Source: Allacma fusca
Lineage: Eukaryota; Arthropoda; Collembola; Symphypleona; Sminthuridae
Direction: 5' to 3'
Assembly (NCBI GenBank): GCA_947179485.1
Contig: OX359246.1
Span: 18,290,001-18,354,000, forward strand
DNA: 64,000 bases
This document shows, piece after piece, positions 44,595 through 55,867 of the stretch. The notes beneath the pieces are model-generated. The model had not been told where the DNA came from. It ran no database searches and saw only the letters and a program-made list of their open reading frames with translations. Every line of letters begins with the position of its first letter. Position 1 is the stretch's first letter. The position numbers were made by a program, and so were the translations under genes.

Positions 44595-46211
44595 ATGTCC
44601 GATAAGAAGCCCAAAAAAGAGATTCCCTCAACATTACCCAAAATACAAAGTAGACAGACTCGCTCCAATTCCCAGCCTGAGCTAGATGCAAATGCATTAG
44701 ACAGGTTATTAAAGTTACGCGCAGATAAACGCAAACGAAAGCCCTCCGATCCCACCTGTGAATCTACAGCAGAGAAGTTAAAGATAATTTTACCACCGAT
44801 ACCTCCCCCTCTAAGTAAACTATCGAAACCCACCCCATTTGTACAACATAGCGCCCTAGATTTTCATAGTCAGATTTTGAACGGTAAAACATTCCTAAAG
44901 ACTCCCGAGCCCGATCTTTTAGGTTTTTGGGATTTTGTAGATAATATCCCGATTACACCAGGCCCTCCACCCCTCCCATTACTTCCTCCTAAACCTTTAA
45001 AACCTAGAAACTTTAATCCCATTTCTTTTAATTTAAAAATCAGATTTGCCAGTAAAAATTTACGCAAGATCATGACTACCACGGCCACAACCACCGTGGT
45101 TGTTAATACAGCTCCCATTCATTCAATTGTGCAATTTAAAAAGTTAAGTCAGTTTGACCCCACCTGTCATGATATCAATGATTTTGTACTTGACATTGAA
45201 AGAGTCGTCGCCCAATATTCTTGGGATTGGAAGACTCTTCAAGGTCATATGCCCAATTTATTGGTTCGTGACCCCTACACTTGGTATCAAGCAGAAATCG
45301 CCAAACAACCCCCTACAATCACAGATATTGCGTCATTTTTCAGAGTGTTTAAGGACCGTTATGCGAAAGACCGCACGGTTTACCTTAATCAATTAAAAAC
45401 TCGTTCCCAAAAAGAAGGCGAAAGTTGTGCAAAATTTTTATATGATATTGATTACATTTGCACACGTTACAACCCCAGTATGGCAAATGAGGTCAAAGTT
45501 GCATGGGGCATTGAGGGACTACTCCCTCAAATGAAAGCCCAAGCCGCTGGATATAGTTACACCAGCATGGCTGCATTAGTCCGTTTTTGCGAACAAAAAG
45601 AATTCGCTGCCGTTTCTGTCCCTGCTAATACGGCTGAAACAAAAATTCAAGCTCTTGAAGAAAAAATTGCGAAACTTGGCATTAGTGACGCCCCCAATGC
45701 TCAAGTGAGCTTTGCAAACAATCGTGGTAGAGGAGGTCGTGGCCGAGGCCGTGGCGCTCCATCTCATTCCAATAATCAGGCTCAACAGGCCAACGGAAGT
45801 TTTCAACCCTCTCGTGGGGGTGGAAATTTCCGTCCCAATAATAATTATAATAATAATTCTGGAAACCAGTCCCAAAATCGTTCCATCCAATGTTATAATT
45901 GTGGCCGTCAAGGTCACATGGCTCGTGAATGCCGTTCGGGAAACGCTGCAAGGGGCTCTTACCATCAAGGTCAGAGCCCCCGGCAACAAAATTATTACCA
46001 GAATCAGAATCGATTTCAAAACAATCGACCCCCTCCATTAATGCCTCAGAATTACAATCAGTCCAACAACCGCCGAGGCGGTTACAACAATCATCCCCAC
46101 TCGAACGTCCAACGTCTCGAGATTTCTCTCACCCCTCCACAACAACAACCCCAAGTTCAAACGCAACAACCTCCTCAACAAGCTTACCCATTGATAACAT
46201 TTCCTCAATAA
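44595..46211 (+). CDS. gag: Retrotransposon gag
   Basis: A 538-residue structural protein of the LTR element. The N-terminus is basic and proline-rich, the middle carries a retrotransposon-gag-type capsid region (about residues 175-335, with WDWKTLQGHMPN, KDRYAKDRTVYLNQL and QKEGESCAKFLYDI), and the C-terminus is RG/QN-rich with one zinc knuckle C-x2-C-x4-H-x4-C at residues 433-446. It overlaps the start of pol, which lies in the -1 frame; expression of pol by -1 frameshifting is known in this family. Confidence 0.9.
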   Translation: MSDKKPKKEIPSTLPKIQSRQTRSNSQPELDANALDRLLKLRADKRKRKPSDPTCESTAEKLKIILPPIPPPLSKLSKPTPFVQHSALDFHSQILNGKTFLKTPEPDLLGFWDFVDNIPITPGPPPLPLLPPKPLKPRNFNPISFNLKIRFASKNLRKIMTTTATTTVVVNTAPIHSIVQFKKLSQFDPTCHDINDFVLDIERVVAQYSWDWKTLQGHMPNLLVRDPYTWYQAEIAKQPPTITDIASFFRVFKDRYAKDRTVYLNQLKTRSQKEGESCAKFLYDIDYICTRYNPSMANEVKVAWGIEGLLPQMKAQAAGYSYTSMAALVRFCEQKEFAAVSVPANTAETKIQALEEKIAKLGISDAPNAQVSFANNRGRGGRGRGRGAPSHSNNQAQQANGSFQPSRGGGNFRPNNNYNNNSGNQSQNRSIQCYNCGRQGHMARECRSGNAARGSYHQGQSPRQQNYYQNQNRFQNNRPPPLMPQNYNQSNNRRGGYNNHPHSNVQRLEISLTPPQQQPQVQTQQPPQQAYPLITFPQ

Positions 46212-49200
46212 ATGTTTCCGACCCATCTCATTGCCCTTATGTACTATGCTCCTTTAATGCTGTAATTTTAGACGCTCTTATTGACACTGGAGCTTCTCAT
46301 AATTTAATTCATAAACAAAGTGTTCCTCTTGATTCCATGCTCGTTCCTTGCCCTCCCCGTTACATTTTAACTGCAGATAAGAATCATTTATGTACACGCT
46401 TTACTGTAATGTTACATTTTCATATTGACAATGTACCATATTCAGCACAAGCTCAAGTTTTGGATCTTCTCACACCCTCATTCATATTAGGTTGCACTTT
46501 CCTTTCCCAGTATAAACTTACAGTCGACGTTTATCATCACTCCCTCTTCAACTCCACACACTCTCATTATATACGTAGGCACGCATATACAGCCCCTTGT
46601 ACTTCGCATTGTGGTTGTTCTGTACCTATAAAATCTCTCTTTACTCTCCAACTTCCCCCGCGTCGTCAATTCTATGTTCCCACTACACCCATTTTTACAT
46701 CTCCATCACTTTGTTTTGTAGCTAACTCATCCATCTCCACACAGTATAATATTTTTCTCCCAGCTCTCGTCAATATGCCGCCCCGTCATGTACTCGTGTG
46801 TAACATGTCTAATAAAGTTCAGACCTTACCAGCAGGTACAACTTTAGGCACGTTAAATACATATGAAGCCGTTGCTCCATTAACTCTCCCTCCCGACATT
46901 CCTACAAATGTTTCTCCACTTACTCCAGCTCAACTTCAACACATTCATATAAACTCTCACCTTACCCCTCCACAAAAATCTCAAATCATTACCCTTCTGA
47001 ATAAATTTTCCTACTTATTCGCGTGGTCTTTGCATGATTTAAAAATCTGCACTTTTCCCCCAATGCGTATTCGTTTATATTCTTCCACCCCCGTTCAGGC
47101 TAAGCCTTATAGACTTAGTACAGCTGAACGTGACTATCTCAAAACTGAACTTGACAAATTAATTGACGCTGGTATTATTGTTCCCTGCGATAATTCCAAC
47201 TATTCCACTCCCGTTTTTCTCCGTAATATTGATGACCTATTATTTCAATTGCGTAATGCTGCTTATTTTTCTCCTTTGGATTTATTTAGTGGTTATTATC
47301 AAGCCGCTATTCACCCTGACGATCAACACTATACGGCAATCATTACAGAATTCGGTCTGTATATGTATCTCCGTGTCTGTTTCGGACTTAAAAATGCTCC
47401 CGCATATTTTCAACGCTTAGCTATGAAAACTTTAGGTAATCTCCGGTTTACCCATGCCGTCTCATACATAGACGACATCATTCCTTATAGTAAAGATTTC
47501 CCATCCCATTTAATTGCTCTTGACTTAGTTCTCACAGCCTTATCATTAGCTAATTTACGCCTTAATCCCGCCAAATGCAGTTTTGCTATGCAAGAACATG
47601 CCCTTTTTGGATATTTTCTTTCTCAACAAGGACTTTCCACCGAATCTGCCAAAGTTGCTGCGATCATGCAACAAAACCGGCCCCATAACATTGACTCCCT
47701 CCGAAAATTTTTAGGAACTATAGGCTATTATAGACGTTTTATTTCTGGGTTTGCTCAAAAAGCTGCTCCTCTACAACAATTATTAAAAAAGCATTCTCTT
47801 TACCATTGGTCCCCCGATTGCCAAAAATCTTTTGATGAATTGAAAAATGCTCTTTGTACCGCCCCTGTGCTTCGTCATTATGATGAAACAAAGCCTTGTA
47901 TCCTATATACGGATGCTAGCAATGCAGGGTTAGCAGGTATACTCCATCAGGTATTTGAAGATGGAGAACACCCCATTTTTTATGTATCACGCTCCCTCAC
48001 TCCAGCTGAAAAGAACTGGAGTATAACTGAAAAAGAATGCTTAGCTGTTGTTTTTGCTGTCAAAAAGTTTCGTGAATTTCTTTATTTACACCCTTTTACT
48101 ATTGTCTCTGATCATCATGCATTATGTTATTTAAAATGCCAGAGGGATCCATCTGCCCGTCTCCCTCGTATGAGTATTATTTTACAGGAGTATCGTTATG
48201 TTATTAAATATAAACAAGGCTCCCTCCACTGCAACGTGGATGGCGTCTCCCGATGCCCCTACGCCCTTGCAACTCCCACAGATACGGATGCGGATTTACA
48301 CATCCCTGGGCTCGTTGCACTTGAATCATCCCCTTCAGTCCCTCTTATTGACCCCACTAATCTTCTTGATGCCCAAAAACTTGACCCGACAATTTCTCGT
48401 ATAATAATTAAAAAACGCTCCAAATTGTTACAAAATGACAATGGAATTTATTTTATCCAATTCAACCCCCGAGCTCCCAAATTACTTCTTGTTCCCAAGG
48501 CTTTAATTTTAACCCTCTTACACAACGCACATAATCATCCCCTTTCCGGTCATTTAAATTTTAAACGAACTTTAGCTCGTATACGTCCTTACTATTGGTG
48601 GCGTGCAATGACAGCTGATACATTTCGTCATTGTACCCAATGCGGTGATTGTCAAAGTCGCCAGCATTTAACAAAACTCCGTATGGATAGCCTTAAACCC
48701 ATTACAGTCAAGACTCCAGGCAGTACATATGCCATGGATTTACTTGGCCCGTTCCGTGAAACCATACGAGGCAACATTTACATTTTTGTCCTTACAGATT
48801 TATTCACTAAATGGGTGCACTCAGCACTTTTACCGTGCCGAGAATCCGCCCATATAGCAATGCAGCTTGAATCTTTTATTCTTGCATTCCCTGGAATATC
48901 CACGCTCATTTCCGACGGAGCTGCGGAATTTAAATCTTCAGCAGTTTCTTCCCTTCTCCAACGTTTTAATATTACCCATAATGTGAGCATGCCACATCAT
49001 CCCCGTTCTCATGGTTCAGTTGAGAGACTCAACCAAACCATTGCAATTATGCTTAGTAAATTTGTATCTGATAATCAGCAAGATTGGGATATTTTTACTC
49101 CCTATGTCATTGCTGCTTATAATACCTCAGCCCATTCAGTAACAAAAATTTCTCCCTTCGAAGCATTTTTCGGCCGAGCTCCTCCAGCTCCTCTTCTTAA

Positions 49201-49801
49201 TTCTATTCCCAATAATCTTATGTCCTTCCAGCAATTATCTCCCAGTAAAGTGCAAGCCTTGCATCATCGTATTTCCCAACTCATCAAAAGTGCTCAAGCA
49301 CAGGCCAAAGCACGTTTTGATTCCATGTATAATGCCCTCGACTTTAAAATCGGTTCTCACGTGAGATACTTCCTCCCCCAACGCAAAATAGGCTTATCTG
49401 ACAAACTTCTTTGTCGATGGATAGGTCCCTATACTATAACTTATATAGACAAATTCAATAATGCTGACCTTGTATTAACATTTCCTTCCCACAAACTCCG
49501 TCCGGTAATAAAATGTCACCTCTCTCAACTTAAGATTGTAAACATAGACTTGGGTGATGGTATTGTCCACCCTGAGTACATATATACGACAGATGATCAA
49601 GATGAATTTCAAGCCTGGCAGGATTATATGCATTCTTCACCCTCCGATTCTCTCTCTCAGTCGTCCGATAGTCATTCAACCAAAACTTCTTCTCCACCTT
49701 CACCTCTCAAAGTTGTTAAGGTCCGTTCAAAAGTTCACCCTGTGTCTCATCCCCCTCCTCGTCGTTCTGCTCGCATTCAAGCACAAGTACCACGTACTTA
49801 A
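45929..49801 (+). CDS. pol: Retrotransposon pol polyprotein
   Basis: A long open frame. Domains in order: aspartic protease (DTGAS, about residue 119), reverse transcriptase (YIDD, about 513), RNase H (YTDAS, about 660), integrase with HHCC zinc finger (HNHP...CTQCGDC, about 870-910) and D,D-35-E core (about 935-1030), then a GPY/F-type segment (WIGPYTITYI, about 1164) and a basic tail with no chromodomain seen. The overlap with gag suggests synthesis as a Gag-Pol fusion. Largely intact; perhaps one internal break. Confidence 0.9.
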   Translation: MPFGKRCKGLLPSRSEPPATKLLPESESISKQSTPSINASELQSVQQPPRRLQQSSPLERPTSRDFSHPSTTTTPSSNATTSSTSLPIDNISSINVSDPSHCPYVLCSFNAVILDALIDTGASHNLIHKQSVPLDSMLVPCPPRYILTADKNHLCTRFTVMLHFHIDNVPYSAQAQVLDLLTPSFILGCTFLSQYKLTVDVYHHSLFNSTHSHYIRRHAYTAPCTSHCGCSVPIKSLFTLQLPPRRQFYVPTTPIFTSPSLCFVANSSISTQYNIFLPALVNMPPRHVLVCNMSNKVQTLPAGTTLGTLNTYEAVAPLTLPPDIPTNVSPLTPAQLQHIHINSHLTPPQKSQIITLLNKFSYLFAWSLHDLKICTFPPMRIRLYSSTPVQAKPYRLSTAERDYLKTELDKLIDAGIIVPCDNSNYSTPVFLRNIDDLLFQLRNAAYFSPLDLFSGYYQAAIHPDDQHYTAIITEFGLYMYLRVCFGLKNAPAYFQRLAMKTLGNLRFTHAVSYIDDIIPYSKDFPSHLIALDLVLTALSLANLRLNPAKCSFAMQEHALFGYFLSQQGLSTESAKVAAIMQQNRPHNIDSLRKFLGTIGYYRRFISGFAQKAAPLQQLLKKHSLYHWSPDCQKSFDELKNALCTAPVLRHYDETKPCILYTDASNAGLAGILHQVFEDGEHPIFYVSRSLTPAEKNWSITEKECLAVVFAVKKFREFLYLHPFTIVSDHHALCYLKCQRDPSARLPRMSIILQEYRYVIKYKQGSLHCNVDGVSRCPYALATPTDTDADLHIPGLVALESSPSVPLIDPTNLLDAQKLDPTISRIIIKKRSKLLQNDNGIYFIQFNPRAPKLLLVPKALILTLLHNAHNHPLSGHLNFKRTLARIRPYYWWRAMTADTFRHCTQCGDCQSRQHLTKLRMDSLKPITVKTPGSTYAMDLLGPFRETIRGNIYIFVLTDLFTKWVHSALLPCRESAHIAMQLESFILAFPGISTLISDGAAEFKSSAVSSLLQRFNITHNVSMPHHPRSHGSVERLNQTIAIMLSKFVSDNQQDWDIFTPYVIAAYNTSAHSVTKISPFEAFFGRAPPAPLLNSIPNNLMSFQQLSPSKVQALHHRISQLIKSAQAQAKARFDSMYNALDFKIGSHVRYFLPQRKIGLSDKLLCRWIGPYTITYIDKFNNADLVLTFPSHKLRPVIKCHLSQLKIVNIDLGDGIVHPEYIYTTDDQDEFQAWQDYMHSSPSDSLSQSSDSHSTKTSSPPSPLKVVKVRSKVHPVSHPPPRRSARIQAQVPRT

Positions 49802-49872
49802 CTATACAAAGTTTTTTTTTCCTCTCTCTCCTCACTCCCAATTCATAGTGCCTTCGGTGTTTTTCATTACCA

Positions 49873-51858
49873 TTGATTTTAGTTATTTCTCAGTGCCGTT
49901 CAATTTTTCTACAAACCCCCGTTTTTGTGCTTAACTTCTGTTCAAATTCCCTAATGCCTTCGGATCATGTCCAGCTTTCATCCGCCAACAAACCCACTCC
50001 TCCCGTCTTATCCGACGATTCCGGGAGTCCAAAAGTTCTCCTCCACTCTAGCAATTCGGACCTCAATTCTTCTGGGCGAAAATCCATGGATAGAGCTCAT
50101 TCCAGTTCAACTTCCGGGACTTCCCCAGACACCGGTATATTGTCCCGTGGCCGAGGCCACAGTTCGAATTTACCCCTTTCAGTACACCAGCCTACAGGGT
50201 CAGATGATGACTCACTCGGATCCTCTTATTCCCATTTATCATCGGACCTTTCGTCATGTGGCGGCGGGGATACTCCTCCCCTCCACAATTCCCCCTTTAA
50301 TGGAACAACTTCGAGCGACCTATTGCTCAGCAAGCTACTTTTATGCAGTTCAATCCCGGAATTTACTACAGGAGATGAGGGACCCACCCCCTCTTCACCT
50401 GAGTGCTGTTCCAGTAATCCAGGTGGACGCGCAGATTGTCATCTCGACATTCCTGAAGGAGGATCTCATGTCAATGGACCTCCTGAACCGGCAGAAGAAA
50501 CAGTCAAAGAAGCTATTCGGCAAGCCCAAGCATACGATTCTAGCAGTCAAATCTCCTCCCCAGACGTCCGAGGAAATAGCCGTCGGACTAACCCCGTTCC
50601 ACAATGCCCCCAATATCCATCCATTGGCAAGTTTTCAACTAACCCTACCAAATACCGCGGAGCATTCAGACCCCCACAAAAAGTGCGAATTGCGCCTCAA
50701 TCAACACCCGAACGAATTCCCCGATATCGTGATTTCCCAATCTACACCGACGGTACTCCCGTGCCCCAACACGTTGTCAGTGCTCAGAACTCCTCCCGCA
50801 AGCCCAAGGGTCGTCAGCAATTCCAGCCACAAGGACGACCGTTCATTACAAACCCCACATTTCCTATCGCCCGAAACTCACCTTCATCCAGATCCCATCC
50901 TGCAAATATCACCGTCAATACTTCCGTCCACACATCTCTACCCCCAGCTACTGCTCAACGAGGCAGGACAGTTCATCGGTTCTCGATTACATACACAACA
51001 TTCCTCCTCTGTATGTTCTTCTTCCTCAGCTCCACCGGATTTGAGGCTGCTCCAATCCCCGGAGGTTGGGGAAGCCTTCCCAACCTCGCACAACTGATGG
51101 GATCCAACAAGAAAACTACCCCCTTGAAGCACGCATCATCGGCCAACTCCCGTCTTGCTCTACAACCCCTTCAAGACTCCATCAGCATACACACACTTCC
51201 GGACACCAAATTGTACGATAAGCATGATAATTTTAATTTTGATAAAAATTCCAAGAATAATGTAGCTAAGAAAAATTCTGGTGTAAAAATGTTAGCTGCC
51301 GGCACTGGGCTTATGGTTGCTGCTCCTGTAGTGACCAAAATCTTAGACTATATTCCCTCCCCATCCAACTCCTTCCCGGAATCTCCTTCCTCTACTAATT
51401 CAAATTTGACCATTCACCATGAGTATGTCATGGCAACAGTTCCTCCACCCCTACTTGATACGACACCTTCCTATTTTACCGACATTGATGACGGAATTTC
51501 CTCTGAAATTCCCTCAACAATGTTCCCAACAGTTCTCAAACAGGTACAATTCCCTGTCACCACTTCACCTCCATCCCCTCCCCCCTTGGAGTTCGAAGTA
51601 AATTCTGGCCCTTGGACATTTATTTTTCGAATTTTTTCAGTTCTCGGATTTCTTATGACATTTTTAATTGGAATCGGCCTCTTTTGCTACGGCGGATGTC
51701 GGATTTTCTTGGCCCGCCGTATCACAAGAAGGCGAGATCATGCTCTCCCAGCATTCTTTACCAGCGATCCGTCCACTGGAACGCAGGTTATGCTTCCTTT
51801 AAACCCCTCTTGTCAAGTTACTACCCTCTCCAAAGCGGTAGATCATCTTTCCCAATAA
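49873..51858 (+). CDS. Envelope-like third frame of the LTR element
   Basis: A 661-codon open stretch after pol; its first ATG is near 49954. The first half is Ser/Pro-rich and looks disordered. A hydrophobic stretch (TFLLCMFFFLSSTGFEAAP) lies mid-protein, a small apolar run (LAAGTGLMVAAPVV) follows, and a strong membrane segment begins near residue 584 with an arginine-rich stop and a 50-residue tail. Position after pol and a C-terminal membrane anchor fit an envelope-like gene as in some Gypsy lineages, probably made from a spliced RNA. There is no sequence match to a known envelope, so the role is inference. Confidence 0.6.
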   Translation: MILVISQCRSIFLQTPVFVLNFCSNSLMPSDHVQLSSANKPTPPVLSDDSGSPKVLLHSSNSDLNSSGRKSMDRAHSSSTSGTSPDTGILSRGRGHSSNLPLSVHQPTGSDDDSLGSSYSHLSSDLSSCGGGDTPPLHNSPFNGTTSSDLLLSKLLLCSSIPEFTTGDEGPTPSSPECCSSNPGGRADCHLDIPEGGSHVNGPPEPAEETVKEAIRQAQAYDSSSQISSPDVRGNSRRTNPVPQCPQYPSIGKFSTNPTKYRGAFRPPQKVRIAPQSTPERIPRYRDFPIYTDGTPVPQHVVSAQNSSRKPKGRQQFQPQGRPFITNPTFPIARNSPSSRSHPANITVNTSVHTSLPPATAQRGRTVHRFSITYTTFLLCMFFFLSSTGFEAAPIPGGWGSLPNLAQLMGSNKKTTPLKHASSANSRLALQPLQDSISIHTLPDTKLYDKHDNFNFDKNSKNNVAKKNSGVKMLAAGTGLMVAAPVVTKILDYIPSPSNSFPESPSSTNSNLTIHHEYVMATVPPPLLDTTPSYFTDIDDGISSEIPSTMFPTVLKQVQFPVTTSPPSPPPLEFEVNSGPWTFIFRIFSVLGFLMTFLIGIGLFCYGGCRIFLARRITRRRDHALPAFFTSDPSTGTQVMLPLNPSCQVTTLSKAVDHLSQ

Positions 51859-52095
51859 AATAATTTTTTTTGGTGTTTTATTTTATTTTTGTTTATTTCT
51901 TTTCAAGTTAATTCTAGTTTGTTAGTCACAATTTGTGCATTCCGCTAACACTTGATTCTTTGACCTTTTATTTTACTAATTCATTTTTAGTTTGTTACAT
52001 TTCACTAAATTGTTTTCACTATTTACATTTTATGTTTTCTTTTGTTATGTACTTCGTCAAAATTTGAGGCCAAATTTTCTGTTTACGGCCCGGGA

Positions 52096-52600
52096 TGTTA
52101 GGTTAAGATGAATTAAGTATGTTTTTCCATACAATAATTTAAGGATCATTTTAAAGTACATTTTAGCCTGTGAGCTAAATCATTAAAAATTATTATTTGC
52201 TGACTGTATCCAGTCAGTGGCCTTGGTAACTTCCGTTACCCATTTATCATGTATGTATTAATTTTAGAATTCAGCGATGATTAGGACTAGTGTATCTAGT
52301 CCAGAAGATTTGTAAGAATATATTTTTAGTCTTGTTCTGGTCTTCGGATCAATCCAATCAACCTTTCAACCTTTCTTTAATTTCCTTTCAGTTTCTTTTG
52401 ATTTCATTTTGATTTTTATAAATAAATCAATTATAATTAATCTTCTCATTATTCGCAGATGAACTTCAATGGTTTAAATTATTCGTTGGCTTATCGTTTT
52501 GATTCTCATAAATAATTAATTCAGTTTCATATTTATTTAACATTCATACATTTTGACATCCGTCTCGTCTCATATTGATACACGCCAACATAAACCAAAA
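52096..52600 (+). repeat. 3' LTR (505 bp)
   Basis: The full-length partner of 43703-44207, followed by the ATAC target duplication. Confidence 0.95.
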
Positions 52601-52604
52601 ATAC

Positions 52605-53507
52605 TTTTTACATCGAAACAGTAAATAAAATGAAAGAAACCCATCCAATTTGAAAAACTTCGGGTGAACCGTTTGAACCCAGGATATTAAAGTAGGTCAC
52701 ATTTAAATATGTTAATACATTCGGTCCTGACAGAGGCGCTCTACAATTAATTAAAATGGTCCGCCCACAAATATTTTATGATCTATTCCACTTCTTCCAC
52801 ACCGTGCCCAAAATTCTTAGCATATAGTCACAACTTGAAAATCTATCTTTCGAGTGACAATAAAATTGCCAAAAAACAAGTGTTAGACATTTTGCAGTCA
52901 TTTTTAAACCTGCGTAAGCTAATTTATAACTTTCAAGAGTTTTTCCAAAGGCGACCCTGAATCATAACTCTACTTCCTTGAACCCTGGATTCATAATTCC
53001 AGGCCTCAAAATGTTGAATACCAGTCGACATATGAATTAAACCTTTTTATAACTATTTAAAAACTCTAGCAATAGACAAGCACACATCTGAGGTTGAAAG
53101 AAAAAGAATTTGTCATTGCGATTCGATATGATAATAATTCAAAAAGTTACGCAGGAGAAGACTGTTTTTAAAAATTGCGCTTGGACGCCACTTCATATAT
53201 GTTGTCAGAAGCATCATGAAACGTAGGTAAGTTGTCCAACAAACAATGAATCAAAATCTAAAAAAAACTGGAATTAAAATTTATTTTACATCTATTTACA
53301 ATTATCCCCCGATACTTTAGATGGCTGAACAATTCGTAGCAAGTTGTACAAGAGTTCTAAATCTAATTGTAAGTTTTCAAAATTTGTTATAAAATGAAAT
53401 TTAAATTTATTTTTGTTTCAAAATATATCCTACAGATAATTCTTTAATGACAATTGAGAGATGAAAATCCTGGGTTGACATGTGTTTGCAGATTAGGTTT
53501 AACTTAC
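52605..53507. other. Flank of the LTR element with dispersed repeats
   Basis: The stretch 52630-52770 resembles 15805-15945 (TAGGTCACATTT, ATTCGG, CCGCCCAC). A U3 fragment lies at 52960-53010 and the CGCCACTT module at 53185. No gene is seen before the minus-strand exon. Confidence 0.4.
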
Positions 53508-53741
53508 TTGCTTTATATCCTGCCAATGAGGATCTGGAATCGGACCAGATCTCATGGATTTACTTCCATTCAACGGAATGCCAGAAACAAAACTTGTGTC
53601 ATTTAATGGAATGGAATACCATGATGATAATTTAACGTTCCAGTAAATGAGATTATCCAGATTATTTGCTTTACTATATTCCAGGAAGAAAATTCCATTG
53701 TTTTTTAATACCAAATGGGATTTTCTATCCTCCAACAGGCT
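53508..53741 (-). CDS. Candidate internal exon, 78 codons, unknown product
   Basis: On the minus strand an open stretch begins right after an acceptor with a pyrimidine tract (CTTTTCTTTAAGTAG) and ends exactly at a strong donor (CAA|GTAAGT), so both introns are phase 0. The peptide (LLEDRKSHLVLKNNGIFF..., SWYSIPLNDTSFVSGIPL, PIPDPHWQDIKQ) has natural composition but no domain that I recognise. A degraded copy of its 3' end and donor lies at about 58835-58870. Neighbouring exons were not found; the sequence beyond the donor is repeat-like. It may be a surviving piece of a dispersed gene. Confidence 0.4.
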
Positions 53742-55859
53742 CTACTTAAAGAAAAGAGCTTGGACGCCACTTTATATATTTCCCTTGTTATTATTGTGTG
53801 AATTGGTTGATTCGTTATAAATTTGTTAATTGAAGATCTTATAATTCCAAATTGAAATGAGGGTTTTCAAAAATAGGTGTAACAATTATTTTATATTGAT
53901 AATATTATCGTACTGATTATTTTTTAACAGCATTTGAAAAAAATATGAATCTGAAACTATGATTTTAAATTGAATTTCCGAGTTAGAGTAAAATTATAAT
54001 TTATTTGAGTTTGAATTTTCAAGTATAAGTGAAATTATGACTTCAAATTTAATTTTCCAGTTCAATTGAAAACTCAAAGATATCTACAGTACGTAGCTTC
54101 GCGTAGTTAGTACTTGTTTGCAGGTAACTTTAGTGGTACATTTAGTCAATGTTAGACTTTTGTTGGAGCTGGGAACATTTATATTTTAGTATAATTTATA
54201 ACCATGCATTTTTTCAAATTATGATTTATTCAAACAATTGAAATGCAACCCTTTTGTAAATTACAAGCAGTTAAGTCTTTGCTTTATTAATGTGTGTGCT
54301 TTCAATGAGGTCTAAAAAATTTTGTTTATTGAATTAATAAACAAATACTGAATCGCTTACGAAGACTAACATTCGATGTTTCAAAAGCTGATTTACTTTA
54401 TTTAATTTCCAAATTTAAATCTTACACACGTCAAATACATCATTAACACCAAACACAAAGTGCACTTGGCCGTTGATAATCCAAGAAATTCCCAATAATC
54501 CACAACCAAAAAGCTTTCTCTAATTTAAATGCGAAAACACAGAGAGACGACACCAGCACTTTAAAATAGTAAAGATATTCTGAAAATTAAAACCAACAAT
54601 AGAAGCGTAAAGATTTTAACAACGGGTTTCTGAAAAAATCTACATGTACAAAGTAGAGTCCCATTTAATTTTCAGTCTCATGATAGTTGAAAATGTTTGT
54701 ACAAAAATCTATAAAAGGATTTGCTAAATGAAGGAGGAATGGGATATTTCCGGGTACCCTTTCTAGGTGAATCCATTATTCACACCCCGTACAATGAGTT
54801 TCTCAATTCGTATTATAAAATGTGGGGGTTAATTTTTTAAAATATGAAACAAGGACGAATATTTCAAGTAAGTAAAAGTTTAAATAAATGAATGATTTAC
54901 ACGCCACTTGAAATATTATTTTGGATGCACCACCCGTTCAGGGATTAACTCTTTGTCCCATGTAATAGTTTCAGATTAAACAAAATAAATTATAACATTT
55001 CGTTTGTCATCTCAATTCGATAACATGGGTTTAACATTTAAAATCGCGTCTTAAAATTGAAAGGGGCGTTTGGAAAAATTAATTAAATTAAAAGTTGATT
55101 CCAATTTATTAATTAGGAATGTAGTGCTTTTACAAAACAATTTTCCTTTTTTATTTCTTGTCCAAAAATATTTGTGTTATTAATATCAAACCAGCGTTCT
55201 TGGGACGTTTTAAAAAAATGGATTAGTGTTAATTTATGTCACAGATGTGCAACTTGAACTTGTACGAACTTACATTATAAACATTCAAAGCATACCTAAA
55301 TTTTTTATGGCTTGAAATATAAAATCCAGAGTGATTGATTGAAGAACCTTTGATGTCCATCATTGAGCTAGTTATTCTTAGATATGATTCTTTACAGAAC
55401 CTTACTTAAATAAGCACAGTATTAATTTAAGCTCTATTGCTCTATTGCCTTCGACAAATATTTCAAACGTGGACTTTGCATGCTGACCGGTTTTTTGTTT
55501 AAATCACACTTAAATGAATGGGAAATAATTTCTGTCGCAATTTGGAAATTCTCCCTCCTCCAAAATTTATTTTCTGCTTCCAAAGGGCTCGTTCACTGAT
55601 GTTTGAATCCATCATAGATTATGACAATTAAATGTGGTAAAAAAATATTAGCTTCAGGTTCACAAATACAAACCAATATTACTGGTTACTATTCAAAATT
55701 TGAGTGGAAATAATTTAAAATCCAATCAAAATTGACAAATAGGGGCAAGCAAAAACGGAAAGTAAAACAAGTGAAAAATGGAGTATTTGACGGAGTATTT
55801 TTTCAAACAATGATGACTTCCATGCCGTATAATCTATAGATATAAATAACCCACACAGT
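53742..55859. other. Repeat-rich non-coding stretch
   Basis: CGCCACTT modules at 53764 and 54902, and a stretch at 55500-55800 resembling 14280-14530 (CTTCCAAAGG, AATCCAATCAAAATTGACAA). No gene is recognised. Confidence 0.4.
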
Positions 55860-55867
55860 ACTTGGAC

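Larger units (their letters stand above)
43703..52600 (+). mobile_element. Ty3/Gypsy LTR retrotransposon with envelope-like third frame
   Basis: An 8.9-kb element bounded by 505-bp LTRs and a 4-bp target duplication ATAC (43699-43702, 52601-52604). The order is LTR, gag, pol (protease, reverse transcriptase, RNase H, integrase), third frame, LTR, which is Ty3/Gypsy. The LTRs differ at one position, so insertion is very recent on the scale of this window. It looks close to whole, with perhaps one internal break. A candidate primer-binding site starts TGGTGGCCC directly after the 5' LTR (44208); the tRNA is not identified, and no typical polypurine tract was recognised. Confidence 0.95.
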
